NCBI RefSeq assembly: GCF_900638335.1
Contig: NZ_LR134508.1
Span: 682,001 to 746,000 of the forward strand
Source: Campylobacter lari
Lineage (GTDB): Bacteria; Campylobacterota; Campylobacteria; Campylobacterales; Campylobacteraceae
Direction of reading: 5' to 3'
DNA length: 64,000 nucleotides
Below the pieces are notes generated by a model, which had not been told where the DNA came from, made no database searches, and saw nothing but the letters and a program-made list of their open reading frames with translations. Position 1 is the first letter of the stretch, and each line of letters starts with the position of its first letter. Of this stretch, positions 17,118 through 26,840 are shown one piece after another. The translations under genes were made by a program, and so were the position numbers.

Positions 17118-20100
17118 ATGAAAAAGTTAGCAAATCATATCATACTCTCAGGTGTAACGGTATCAATGTTATTTTCTCCACTAATGGCAATTGATCCAAA
17201 CAAACTACCTAGTGGAGGTAAATTTACTCATGGGACTAGTGGGACTATATCTGGTCCATACTTTGATAAAAATACTGGTAAAAACACTATTGATATCACA
17301 GGTAAAACACAAGGTGGAAACCATGTCATACAATGGGGTGGTGGCTTTAGTATAGGTAATAAAGCTCAAGTTAATTTTGGAAAAGGACAAAGTGGGCAAA
17401 ACTACCTAAACATTGCTCATGGTACAGATAAATCTACCATAGAAGGTGTATTAAATGCAGGTGGTAATAATGTCTTTTTAATTAATCCTAATGGGGTAAT
17501 CATTACTAAAACGGGAACTATCAATGCTAATCGCTTTGTGGCTTCGACTACTTCTTTACAAGCACAACATTTTGAGGAATTTAAAGCACAAGGTGCTTCT
17601 TTTTCCCCTATATTTAAATCACATAAAGCAGGTAATGTAGTAAATATGGGTAATATTAATGCTAATGATGTATTACTTATAGGAAATAAGGTAAGTATAG
17701 ATGGTGGTAATATCCATGGTAAGCATAATGAAGGTGTTGGTGATGATGCTTTAAAAAATCCAAGTGGTAATACAGCTGATAAAATTCATTTAGTAGGGAA
17801 TTACATCAATCTTGATTTAGCTAAAATTAATTTTAATTCCAAAGAAAATCTTATTAGTGCAAATAAATCAGCTAGTGTTAGTATATCTACAGAAGATTAT
17901 TATAATAAATTAACAGGTAGTAAAAACGATCCATTTAAAAAATATAATTTTCAAAAAGGTAGTTATGAAGATGTAACTTCTGAAAATATAGAACAATATG
18001 CTAGTATAGGTTCTGATAGAGATTGGTTTTTCTTTGCTAAACTCTGGAATGACACTGATTTAGAAATATTTAAACTAGTTGATAAGGGAGTTGCTGAATA
18101 TAGACTTATTGGTAATGTAGATTTTAAAGGTAGTCAAGGACAAAACTATGCAAACTATTGTATAGATGGACTTGGTTGCACTAGTATGATAGTGGGTGAT
18201 AATGAATTATTAAATAATTGGAATGATATATATAGAAAATTTTCTAAAACATTTAATGGACAAGGATTTACACTTAGTGATATTAATATAGATATAGATA
18301 AGATAAGAGTAAAAGGTCCTATAGGCTTATTTGGAGCGGCAAATGGAGCTACTTTTAAAAATGTAAAGGTTGATTATAAAAAAGGTGGTATAAAAATTTT
18401 ACTTAACTCAGCTGTTGATGGATCTATAATAACTATTGGATCTTTTATAGGATATGCGAACAATTCTACATTTGAAAATATAGAAGTAAGTAATGTTTCT
18501 AATTTTGAAACATATGATCCAAAAGGCTCATGGTCAAACGGTAGAATCGGAGGTTTTGTTGGATCAGTTTATGGTGATTCAGAATTTAAAAATATAGCTT
18601 TATATGGTTTTTCAAATATTAATTTACAAGGTTTGGCAGATCCAACATATATTGGTGGATTTGTGGGCTATTTAAGTGATAATCCCACTTTTGAAAATAT
18701 ATCCTTAAATGATTTTGGTAGTATTAAGGCAAAACATACCTTTGGTGGCTTTGTGGGTTATAGCTATTATAATGGTAATTATAAATATAATAATATTTCA
18801 ATAAAAAATTTTGATAGCATTCAAACTACAGGTTATTTAGGTACTTTTGGTGGAAATCTTCGTGGTAAAATAAATATAGAAAATGTATATATAGATTTAA
18901 ATGGTGGAAGTTTAAGAAGTGAATATGGTTATTATGTTGGTGGATTTGCTGGAAATATATTTGCTGATAATGGTGGAGTATTTAATAATATTCATATAAA
19001 AAATATAGGCGAAATTCATACTGGAGAAAATGCTAGCAATACAAATGCTGGAGGATTTGCCGGACAAATTGATGGTGATGTGGAAATTAATAATATTATT
19101 TTAGATAATATCAAGGAAATATCTGCTGATAAAGGTAATGCTGGTGGATTTGTTGGAAGTGTTGCTGGAAATTCAAATTTTTCTAATATATCTATAAATG
19201 GTATAGGTAAAATTTTTAGTAATCAAGATGGAACTGGAGTGGGAGGATTTATTGGATTTATAGATGCTACAAATGGAGATAAAAATATTGATTTTAATAA
19301 TATTGCTTTAAATTTTAATTCTGAAGGGTTAATTAAGGGTAGTAATATTGGTGGATTTATCGGAAATATCAACAATCAAGCTCCTTATAGTGGTAAATAC
19401 TACAGAACAAACCTAGATTTTTCAAATATACATATTTATTTTGATCCAAATTTTTCTATGCAAAGTGACACAGGAAAAGGAAAATTTGTAGGTTATTATA
19501 ACCCAACTTATAATACCTTTAACTTTAAAGATAAAATTAACTTCTATGCTAATGAAAGTATTTTTGATGGAGCAACAACTGATAAGTCTCTGTGGAGTAA
19601 TTTTACCACCTTATCCCCAGATGAGAATATATTTAAAAATAATACAGAAAATATCACTGAAGCAATCAATGTAAGTGTTATTTCTCCTGAATTCACACAC
19701 CCTGAAAAAATTCCTGATGATGTAGAAGTAAAGTTAGATATGGATGATTTATATTCTGATGTAATTGATAGTATTATCAAAGATATTACAAAAGAATATT
19801 TTTCAATCAATATTCATGATCTAATAAAAATATTAAATGAATACAAATATGAAAATATGAATGAAGATCAGAAAGTTGAATTTATAAAAACATATTTTAT
19901 TAATAAAAGTAAATATGATAAAAATACCGATCTTGATAAAATAGCAAGATCGGTTGTTCAAAGTTTAGATTTTGCTTCTGTGTATCAAGGTAACTTTTCT
20001 GAAGGAAAGTTAAATGCTAGCGCTTTAAAAGAATATAAAAATAATCTAGCTCCAAAAGTAGAAAAGATAAATAAATATAAAGATGATGTAAATCACTTTA

Positions 20101-20756
20101 TCCAAACTACTTTGAACAACAAGGTAAATTCAATCAACAAAGCTAATGAGCATTTCAATACGCAAGATTATTATAATAGACTTACTGAATTAGCCTTAGC
20201 TTATAATAAATATGTAGAATTAATTAATAAAGGTTTAGCAAATAAAAATGATCAAGCTTTTAAAGATATTAGCAATAAATTATTTGCTTTAATAGCTCAA
20301 GCACAAGATGAAACCAAAACTATAGAAGAATTAATTAATAGCTTTGAAGATTTAAAAACACAAGCAAGTGAAAAATCTAACGGACATTTTATTGTTGAAG
20401 GAGATTTGCAAGCTTTAAATATACCTTATCCTATATTAGCTTCTATCAAAGATAATAACAATGGTAGTGGTGAAATAGATAAGCCAGAAAAACCTATTGA
20501 TCCAATTGAGCCACCAATAGATAATAAACCAGAAAAACCTATTGATCCAATTGAGCCACCAATAGATAATAAACCAGATAATTCTGATAACTCTTTGGTT
20601 TTTAAACAAAGTTCTACTTTTAACTCTATAGGTGATGAGGCTATAGATGATGAGGAAGAAAAAGAAATAGGCGAAACAGATGGTGAGCAAAGATTAATCA
20701 CTTGTATAGTAAGTGATAATTTTAAAACTATGAATCCTTGTGCTGTAGGACATTAA
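17118..20756 (+). CDS. Two-partner-secretion exoprotein (TpsA, haemagglutinin/HMW-like adhesin)
   Basis: Predicted to be exported across the outer membrane by the TpsB encoded next. Order in the 1212 residues: signal peptide ending LMA at about 24; TPS/haemagglutination-activity domain about 25-250 with NPNGV at 123-127 and NRFVAST at 138-144; a region of about eleven GLUG-like units with a GGF[VAI]G core and an NI-type strand end, about residues 400-760; a helical region about 850-1090; two copies of a 15-residue Pro-rich repeat near 1122-1151; an acidic stretch; and Cys1196 and Cys1208 at the extreme end. The last pair resembles the C-terminal disulphide loop that anchors H. influenzae HMW adhesins to their transporter. 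No toxin or CDI-type domain is seen. Confidence 0.88.
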   Translation: MKKLANHIILSGVTVSMLFSPLMAIDPNKLPSGGKFTHGTSGTISGPYFDKNTGKNTIDITGKTQGGNHVIQWGGGFSIGNKAQVNFGKGQSGQNYLNIAHGTDKSTIEGVLNAGGNNVFLINPNGVIITKTGTINANRFVASTTSLQAQHFEEFKAQGASFSPIFKSHKAGNVVNMGNINANDVLLIGNKVSIDGGNIHGKHNEGVGDDALKNPSGNTADKIHLVGNYINLDLAKINFNSKENLISANKSASVSISTEDYYNKLTGSKNDPFKKYNFQKGSYEDVTSENIEQYASIGSDRDWFFFAKLWNDTDLEIFKLVDKGVAEYRLIGNVDFKGSQGQNYANYCIDGLGCTSMIVGDNELLNNWNDIYRKFSKTFNGQGFTLSDINIDIDKIRVKGPIGLFGAANGATFKNVKVDYKKGGIKILLNSAVDGSIITIGSFIGYANNSTFENIEVSNVSNFETYDPKGSWSNGRIGGFVGSVYGDSEFKNIALYGFSNINLQGLADPTYIGGFVGYLSDNPTFENISLNDFGSIKAKHTFGGFVGYSYYNGNYKYNNISIKNFDSIQTTGYLGTFGGNLRGKINIENVYIDLNGGSLRSEYGYYVGGFAGNIFADNGGVFNNIHIKNIGEIHTGENASNTNAGGFAGQIDGDVEINNIILDNIKEISADKGNAGGFVGSVAGNSNFSNISINGIGKIFSNQDGTGVGGFIGFIDATNGDKNIDFNNIALNFNSEGLIKGSNIGGFIGNINNQAPYSGKYYRTNLDFSNIHIYFDPNFSMQSDTGKGKFVGYYNPTYNTFNFKDKINFYANESIFDGATTDKSLWSNFTTLSPDENIFKNNTENITEAINVSVISPEFTHPEKIPDDVEVKLDMDDLYSDVIDSIIKDITKEYFSINIHDLIKILNEYKYENMNEDQKVEFIKTYFINKSKYDKNTDLDKIARSVVQSLDFASVYQGNFSEGKLNASALKEYKNNLAPKVEKINKYKDDVNHFIQTTLNNKVNSINKANEHFNTQDYYNRLTELALAYNKYVELINKGLANKNDQAFKDISNKLFALIAQAQDETKTIEELINSFEDLKTQASEKSNGHFIVEGDLQALNIPYPILASIKDNNNGSGEIDKPEKPIDPIEPPIDNKPEKPIDPIEPPIDNKPDNSDNSLVFKQSSTFNSIGDEAIDDEEEKEIGETDGEQRLITCIVSDNFKTMNPCAVGH
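20481..20570 (+). repeat. Two tandem 45-bp repeats in tpsA
   Basis: 20481-20525 and 20526-20570 are near-identical (differing visibly at the third base, g versus a). Each encodes the 15-residue unit KPEKPIDPIEPPIDN, and a partial third unit follows. The length is a multiple of three, so copy-number change would keep the frame and alter stalk length. Confidence 0.9.
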
Positions 20757-20759
20757 TAT

Positions 20760-20787
20760 TTTCTTAGGAAGTTATCTTCCTAAGAAA
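20760..20787 (+). other. Perfect stem-loop between tpsA and tpsB
   Basis: A 12-bp stem (20760-20771 with 20776-20787, inner arms TTCTTAGGAAG/CTTCCTAAGAA) with a TTAT loop begins four bases after the tpsA stop. No T run follows, so it is not a classical terminator. It could stabilise the upstream mRNA or partly attenuate transcription into tpsB. Confidence 0.6.
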
Positions 20788-20864
20788 TATCCCTAATTAA
20801 ATCAATCAACATAAATATTAAAAACAAAAACTTAAATTTAAAAATATAAAAAGGAAAAACCATT

Positions 20865-22775
20865 ATGAAAAAACTCTCTCTTTGCGTTGTAGCACTTAGC
20901 TCTTTAGTCTATGCTAATAATGGAAGCATTATCATAGCTAAAAATGATATAGAAAAGGTTATAGAATTATCCCCTGATAGAAACCTCCCTCAAAACAAAG
21001 CTATCAAAGAAAATCTAAAAACCAAAGATGATTATATAAAAAGCCAAGAAGCTAAAAAAGACTTTGAAGAAAAAAAGAAAGCTTTAAAAGAAAAACTAAA
21101 TCAAGAAGATGAAGCTAATAATCAAAGCACTAATACAAACAATGATAAAGCAAATACTAGTGTAAATGATGAAACTAATAATTCCAACTCAACTAGCAAT
21201 AATACAAACAATATAAATAATCAAACTAATAATAGTTCTAACACTAACTCTACTAACTCAAGCAATCAAACTAACACTACCACTAAAAAAGTAATAACCA
21301 AATATAAATTTGTTATCACTAATGAAAACACTAGCTTTAAAAAACTAGGTATTAAAGAAGAGGATTTACAATTACTTATTAGTGAGTTTAGCACTAGAAA
21401 ATTTAGCTTGCAAGATTTACAAGATATATCTAATATCATTGCTTATTATTTCCAAGTTAATGGCTATCCTGCAGCAACAGCTTATGTACCCCAACAAGAA
21501 TTTGAAGATAGTGTGCAAATAAACATAGCCTTAGGAACACTAGGTAAGTATATAATAAAGAATAAAACTACTATAAAAGATCATTTTATAGAAAATAAGC
21601 TTAATGAAAGAATCAAAGGTAAAATCATCTCTACTAAACTCATAGAAGATAGTGTGTATAAAGTCAATGAAATGTATGGAGTACAAACCCTAGCAGGTTT
21701 ACAAGCAGGAGAGAATGTAGGAGAAACTGATGTAGTTATAGAAGTAGTGCCTGATACTAAGGCTAATGTATTATTATATACTGATAATTATGGTATTAAA
21801 AGTGCAGGGGAATATAGAGCTGGTATTAGTATGGGATTTAATTCTATATTTAATATGGGAGATTATTATAATTTTTACTTACAATCTAGTGATGAAAGAC
21901 AAATCAACTATGGAGCAAGTTATACTTTCTTTTTAGGAAATTTAAAAATTACTCCAAGCATATCTCAAGGATCTTATTCTTTAGGTGGAGATTATAAAGA
22001 AGTTGGCTTTAGTGGTACTTCTAGAAATATTGGTGTTGATTTTTCTTATCCTGTATGGATTAATACAAATTCCTCTTTATATTTTACTTCTAGTATTTAT
22101 CATAAGATATTAAAAGATGAACCTTTTTCAAATATATTTGATGATTATAGTATAGATAAACATTCTAATGTAGGTAGTGTAGGTTTAGAAGGTTTATTTA
22201 GAGGCTTTGAGAATAATACTTTAAGTTATAGTGCTAAGGTAAGTGTAGGTAAGGTTAATGATGATGGCACTACTATATTTGGAAATACATCTAAAAGTGA
22301 TGGTAATGGCTTTGGCTGGTTTAGAAAACTCAATGCTAGTGTGAATAATTATTATAGTATTAATGAATACATTACGCATACTTTAAATATAAACTATCAA
22401 AAGGTATTAGGGAATTTTGAATTAGATTCTTCTGAGAGTTCATCTTTAGGTGGAGCTTATGGAGTAAGAGCTTATGATAATGGAGAGGGTGATGGAGATA
22501 ATACCATAGTAGCTAACTTTGGTATAAGAATAAATATACCAAATACGAATTTTTATTTTACTCCTTTTTATGATATAGGTTATGCTTGGTATGAAAAAGC
22601 TTCAGGAAGTAGATTAGCAGATGAGCATTTTTTAGATGCAGTAGGTTTGCAAATACTTTATAATAAGAATAATGCATATTATATAAAGCTTGATGCAGCA
22701 AGAGCAGTTCATCAATACAAATATGATGATGATCATAGAATGAAATTATATTTAAGTGGTGGGGTGTATTTTTAA
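20865..22775 (+). CDS. TpsB outer-membrane transporter (FhaC/ShlB/HMW1B family)
   Basis: Translocates the TpsA exoprotein across the outer membrane. After a signal peptide (cleavage near residue 18, VYA) come a charged helix (about 45-83), a low-complexity Asn/Thr/Ser linker (about 84-137), POTRA domains (about 145-290), and a beta-barrel to the end. The conserved TpsB barrel motif is present as LGGAYGVRAYDNG (about 528-540), and the last residue is Phe, as expected for outer-membrane barrel assembly. The length of 636 is slightly above the family norm because of the linker. It lies 108 bp after tpsA with its own AAAAAGGA ribosome-binding site. Confidence 0.9.
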   Translation: MKKLSLCVVALSSLVYANNGSIIIAKNDIEKVIELSPDRNLPQNKAIKENLKTKDDYIKSQEAKKDFEEKKKALKEKLNQEDEANNQSTNTNNDKANTSVNDETNNSNSTSNNTNNINNQTNNSSNTNSTNSSNQTNTTTKKVITKYKFVITNENTSFKKLGIKEEDLQLLISEFSTRKFSLQDLQDISNIIAYYFQVNGYPAATAYVPQQEFEDSVQINIALGTLGKYIIKNKTTIKDHFIENKLNERIKGKIISTKLIEDSVYKVNEMYGVQTLAGLQAGENVGETDVVIEVVPDTKANVLLYTDNYGIKSAGEYRAGISMGFNSIFNMGDYYNFYLQSSDERQINYGASYTFFLGNLKITPSISQGSYSLGGDYKEVGFSGTSRNIGVDFSYPVWINTNSSLYFTSSIYHKILKDEPFSNIFDDYSIDKHSNVGSVGLEGLFRGFENNTLSYSAKVSVGKVNDDGTTIFGNTSKSDGNGFGWFRKLNASVNNYYSINEYITHTLNINYQKVLGNFELDSSESSSLGGAYGVRAYDNGEGDGDNTIVANFGIRINIPNTNFYFTPFYDIGYAWYEKASGSRLADEHFLDAVGLQILYNKNNAYYIKLDAARAVHQYKYDDDHRMKLYLSGGVYF

Positions 22776-22803
22776 AATTTAAAACTTTAAAATATAAACT
22801 ATA

Positions 22804-22816
22804 ACTTTGCTATAAT
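22804..22816 (+). promoter_or_regulatory. Likely promoter of the COG3400-aroB-mscS-mtaB operon
   Basis: ACTTTGCTATAAT ends at 22816, 25 bases before the ATG of the next gene. It has a perfect -10 with the TTTG extension, which marks the boundary between the surface-protein island and the conserved operon. Confidence 0.65.
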
Positions 22817-22841
22817 TATATTTTGTATTTTAGAGGTATAA

Positions 22842-24248
22842 ATGAATAAAATTTTATTATTGGCTGATGGAGTTTATGCGAAAGATTTTTTAAAGAAAAT
22901 TCATAGCAATAAAACCTTCAAAGAGTCTTTGAGTGTTGTTTATTATAATGATGAAAGTGTGGATTTAAGCTTAGAGAATGAACAAATTTCTTTTTATAAG
23001 TTTGATCCTACGAGTTTGGTTAAATTAGAAAATTTGCTAAAGGAAAATTTCCATCAAGCTATTATTTATATGCAAGAAGAAGCTGACATGCTAGCTTGCT
23101 ATCAAAATTTAAGAAAATTACATTCAAGATTAAATATAGTTATCATGGATTTGTGGAATATACACATTGATGATAATTTTTGTGAAGTGATTAATATCTA
23201 TGATACTTTAAGCACAAGGTTAATAGGTTGTTTGGATAATATGCCTTCAATGGCACAGTTTATAGGACTTGGGCAAGGCGAGATTATGGAGGTTAGAATT
23301 CCTGCAGGATCAAGCTTTGCTTATAGACATATAAGCTCTATTAGTCAAAAACGCTTTAAAATTGTAATGGTTTATCGAAATAATGAATTTATTCTAGCAA
23401 GACCTGGACTTATTTTGATGCCAAATGATAGTATTTTAATCGTAGGTGATCCTAAAGTTTTACAAAGTGTTTTTACTAATGTTAAAACAAGTTTAGGCCG
23501 TTTTCCATCACCTTTTGGGGACAATATACTTTGTATTATTGATATGAATAAAATGAGTGAATTTGCCATAGAAAAACTCATCTTCACAAGCTTACTTTTA
23601 CACATAAGAATTAATAGTAAAAAGCTTTATTTTAAAGTAATTAATCCTACTTTAACTCCTATGTATTATAAGCTTAAAGCTTTGCATAAAAATAGTACTG
23701 AAGTGATATTTGACTATGAAAGTACAAATATAAAAAATATCAAACCTTTTGTGGAAAATACTAGCATAGGTTTGCTAGTGGTGGAAGATTATCTTTTTGA
23801 AAAAGAAAAAAGTTTTCTTTTTACTTTAAAAATTCCTGTATTAAAAGCAGGCAAAGGGGATTTTGCTGACTTAAAATCATCAGTTGTTTTGAGCTCAAAT
23901 TTTGAAGATATAGAGGGTATTGCTTCTATTATGCTTGATTTAAATAAGCAAATTCAACTAGGACTTGCTTTGTATTATTATGCTTTAAAACTAAATAAAG
24001 CTGAAATTTTTGAATATCATCAATACTTTGAAAGTCTTTCAAAACTTCATGATGAAAAACTACTTTTAATAGAAGAAAAAGAACACAATCCTATCAATAA
24101 ATTTTCTTACAAGCAAAATGTATTGCATTTTGTGCCATTTAATGAAAAAATTTTAGGTAGTAACTTCAATAAAATTTTAAAAACAGATTTAAATACGATA
24201 TATTATAAGATGAATAAAAATTATCAATTATTTATACCATCGCTGTGA
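22842..24248 (+). CDS. TrkA_C/RCK-domain protein of unknown function (COG3400-like)
   Basis: A 468-residue cytoplasmic protein. The N-terminal portion resembles a Rossmann-type TrkA_N domain, and residues about 140-215 read like an RCK_C/TrkA_C ligand-binding domain ([22 protein letters not shown] ... [16 protein letters not shown]). RCK domains gate or regulate ion channels and transporters. No membrane segment is seen, so it would act as a regulatory partner. It heads an operon ending in an MscS channel gene and others; the same neighbour set is known from Helicobacter. The exact function is unknown to me. Confidence 0.75.
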   Translation: MNKILLLADGVYAKDFLKKIHSNKTFKESLSVVYYNDESVDLSLENEQISFYKFDPTSLVKLENLLKENFHQAIIYMQEEADMLACYQNLRKLHSRLNIVIMDLWNIHIDDNFCEVINIYDTLSTRLIGCLDNMPSMAQFIGLGQGEIMEVRIPAGSSFAYRHISSISQKRFKIVMVYRNNEFILARPGLILMPNDSILIVGDPKVLQSVFTNVKTSLGRFPSPFGDNILCIIDMNKMSEFAIEKLIFTSLLLHIRINSKKLYFKVINPTLTPMYYKLKALHKNSTEVIFDYESTNIKNIKPFVENTSIGLLVVEDYLFEKEKSFLFTLKIPVLKAGKGDFADLKSSVVLSSNFEDIEGIASIMLDLNKQIQLGLALYYYALKLNKAEIFEYHQYFESLSKLHDEKLLLIEEKEHNPINKFSYKQNVLHFVPFNEKILGSNFNKILKTDLNTIYYKMNKNYQLFIPSL

Positions 24249-24255
24249 GAAAATA

Positions 24256-25314
24256 ATGCAAGTTAAGGTAAATTTAGATAAAAATACAAGTTATAATGTC
24301 TATATAAATGAGCTAGAAAAGTTAAATTTTGATACTAAAGTAGTGATTTTAACCAATGAATTAGTTGCAAAATTACATTTAGATACACTTTTGAAAAAAA
24401 TTCACGCTAAAGAGCTTTTTGTTATAAAAATCAAAGATGGTGAAGAGTATAAAAATTTACAAACCATAGAATATATCTTAGATCAAATGTGTGCTTGTAG
24501 GCTAGATAGAAAAAGCTTGCTTATAAGCTTTGGTGGTGGTGTGATCTCTGATATGGGTGGTTTTGTAGCAAGCATATATCAAAGAGGGATAGAATTTATC
24601 AATATCCCTACAACTTTACTAGCTTGTGTGGATGCAAGTGTGGGTGGTAAAACCGGAGTAAATAATAAATTTGGTAAAAACTTAATAGGCACATTTTATC
24701 AGCCAAAAGCAGTGTATTGTGAGAGTGGGTTTTTAAAAACGCTAGCTTCAAGAGAATTAGCTGCGGGTATGGCTGAATTTATTAAAATGGCTGTGGTTTT
24801 TGATGAGGAAATTTTATCTTTTTTAGAAAATTTAGATGAGGATAAATTTTTAAACGCTAAATTAGATGATATTGTCTTGGCTCAAATCATTCAAAAAAGT
24901 ATAGAACTTAAAGCTAGCGTGGTTTCGCAAGATGAAAAAGAAAGTGGCTTAAGAATGCTTTTAAATTATGGTCATACTTTTGCTCATGTTATAGAAAACC
25001 AAACAGAGTATAAAAAATATCTACACGGCGAAGCTGTTGCTATAGGTATGAATATGGCAAATATTTTGGCATTAAATTTGGGGTTATTAAGTGAGCAAGA
25101 ATGTCAAAGGGTGCAAAATTTACTTGTAAAATTTAAATTACCTATATTTTATAAAATTTCAAATACTGAAGAATTTTACAAGGCGTTTTTTTTAGATAAA
25201 AAAACACATTATCAAAAAATAAATTTCATTCTAGCTTGTGGTTTAGGAAAAGCTTGTATAAAAAATGATATTTCCAAAGAAAATATTATGGAAGTTTTAA
25301 AGGTTTTTGTATGA
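24256..25314 (+). CDS. aroB: 3-Dehydroquinate synthase
   Basis: Second step of the shikimate pathway, converting DAHP to 3-dehydroquinate with NAD and a divalent metal. The 352 residues carry the NAD-binding [37 protein letters not shown], the metal ligand region [21 protein letters not shown] and [10 protein letters not shown]. All expected motifs are intact. It overlaps the MscS gene by four bases. Confidence 0.96.
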   Translation: MQVKVNLDKNTSYNVYINELEKLNFDTKVVILTNELVAKLHLDTLLKKIHAKELFVIKIKDGEEYKNLQTIEYILDQMCACRLDRKSLLISFGGGVISDMGGFVASIYQRGIEFINIPTTLLACVDASVGGKTGVNNKFGKNLIGTFYQPKAVYCESGFLKTLASRELAAGMAEFIKMAVVFDEEILSFLENLDEDKFLNAKLDDIVLAQIIQKSIELKASVVSQDEKESGLRMLLNYGHTFAHVIENQTEYKKYLHGEAVAIGMNMANILALNLGLLSEQECQRVQNLLVKFKLPIFYKISNTEEFYKAFFLDKKTHYQKINFILACGLGKACIKNDISKENIMEVLKVFV

Positions 25315-26840
25315 GAAGAATATTTTTAATTTCATTTTTATTTTTTTCTATATTATTTGCACAGGAAAATATACAACATTTAGATCAAAAACTAGATGAA
25401 TTACATAAGAATTTATCTTATAATACTTGGGTTGTTAAATATAATAATTTTAATATTTATAAAAAAACGCAGGATGAAATTTTATCTTTAGAAAAAGAAA
25501 GTCTAAAGGCTAATGAGCGAAATAAAAATATCATAGAAAGACAAATTCTAATTTTAAAAGAAAGATTAGGACTTTTAAGTGAATATAAAAGTACTAATTT
25601 TACCAAAATGGTTTTAGCTCCTGAAGAAGTAGAAAAAATGGAAAAAATTACCAATCCTTTGGCTATTGTTTCTGCTTATTCACACATAAAAAAATTAAGA
25701 CGCGATAAAGAAGAATATATAAATCTTTTAAATAGTTTTAAGCAAACATTACAAGAACTTGAGAAAGAAAATGTTTTAATTACTGAAATAGCTAAAATAG
25801 ACCCAACAAAAGAGCATGATGAACATTTGAGAAATTCCAATCAAATGGTTAAAGATTTTGCACAAACTTTACGCTTTGGAGAAATTTCATATTCTGTATA
25901 TGAGAAAAAAATTCAAGAAGAGATTGAAAAAACAACTGCTTCTATTAAAATTCAAGGTGTAAGAGCTTTTAATATAGTTTTGGCTATTGTTATTGTTATA
26001 GCCATGGCATTTTTACTTAAATTTATTGCAAGAAAATATATAGGCGATAATGATCGTTTTTATACAGCAAATAAAATTATAAATTTTATCAATATTAATG
26101 TAATTGTCTTGATTTTGCTTTTTGGCTATATAGAAAATATTAGTTATTTAGTTACTGTGCTTGGTTTTGCTTCTGCTGGTTTGGCTATTGCTATGAAAGA
26201 TATGTTTATGTCTATGCTTGGTTGGTGTGTGATAGTTTTTGGTGGGAGTTTTAGAGTAGGTGATAGAGTAAAAGTTTTTCAAAATAACACACATTATATT
26301 GGTGATATTATTGATATTTCATTTTTAAGAATAACATTATATGAAGATATTTCTTTATTAACTTATACTGATAATCGTAGAGCAGGCAGAATAATATTTA
26401 TACCAAATAATTTCATTTTTACTAATCTTATATCAAACTATACCCATCATGGTATGAAAACTATTTGGGATGGACTTGATATCACTTTAACTTTTGATTC
26501 TAACCATCAAAAAGCCTTAGAGATTGTCGAAGAAATAGTCGTAAAAGCTTCTAAAGGTTATACAAAAATTGCAAAAGAATCTATGAATAAATTAAGAAAT
26601 GAATATAGTATAAGAAATCCTAAAGTAGAGCCTAGGTTTTTTACATTTTTAGAAGGTTATGGTATAAGAATTTCTGTTTGGTATATGACAAATTCTTATG
26701 CGGCTTTGGTTTTAAGAAGCAATATAAGCAAAGAAATTATTAATGAATTTAATAAACATGATGATATAAAAATAGCTTATCCATCGCAAAATTTATATAT
26801 GGCAAAACATGAAATTATAAAAAATAAGGAAGATATTTGA
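25311..26840 (+). CDS. MscS-family mechanosensitive channel with N-terminal periplasmic extension
   Basis: A 509-residue membrane protein. A signal-like segment (about 1-18) precedes a predominantly helical periplasmic region (about 20-215), then membrane helices, then the MscS core: pore-helix region [24 protein letters not shown] (small residues alternating as in TM3), followed by the beta domain GDRVKVF. It would release osmolytes on hypo-osmotic shock. It starts inside aroB and ends inside mtaB, indicating translational coupling. Confidence 0.86.
   Translation: MRRIFLISFLFFSILFAQENIQHLDQKLDELHKNLSYNTWVVKYNNFNIYKKTQDEILSLEKESLKANERNKNIIERQILILKERLGLLSEYKSTNFTKMVLAPEEVEKMEKITNPLAIVSAYSHIKKLRRDKEEYINLLNSFKQTLQELEKENVLITEIAKIDPTKEHDEHLRNSNQMVKDFAQTLRFGEISYSVYEKKIQEEIEKTTASIKIQGVRAFNIVLAIVIVIAMAFLLKFIARKYIGDNDRFYTANKIINFININVIVLILLFGYIENISYLVTVLGFASAGLAIAMKDMFMSMLGWCVIVFGGSFRVGDRVKVFQNNTHYIGDIIDISFLRITLYEDISLLTYTDNRRAGRIIFIPNNFIFTNLISNYTHHGMKTIWDGLDITLTFDSNHQKALEIVEEIVVKASKGYTKIAKESMNKLRNEYSIRNPKVEPRFFTFLEGYGIRISVWYMTNSYAALVLRSNISKEIINEFNKHDDIKIAYPSQNLYMAKHEIIKNKEDI

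Noticed and set aside
20481-20570. CRISPR-like repeat
   Set aside because: The copies are directly abutting, coding and in frame, with no spacers and no cas genes in the window.
20426-20701. Long minus-strand open frames opposite the end of tpsA
   Set aside because: Their low-complexity Ser/Gly/Ile translations mirror the Pro-rich repeat of tpsA on the other strand; no ribosome-binding site or family match.
17118-22775. Contact-dependent inhibition (CDI) system
   Set aside because: TpsA has no toxin-like C-terminus or VENN-type boundary, and no small immunity gene follows. The gene order and the cysteine end fit an adhesin better.
14275-22800. Prophage or transposon as carrier of the surface-protein island
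   Set aside because: No integrase, transposase, tRNA target or flanking direct repeats were found; flanking genes are intact. Horizontal origin stays possible but unsupported.
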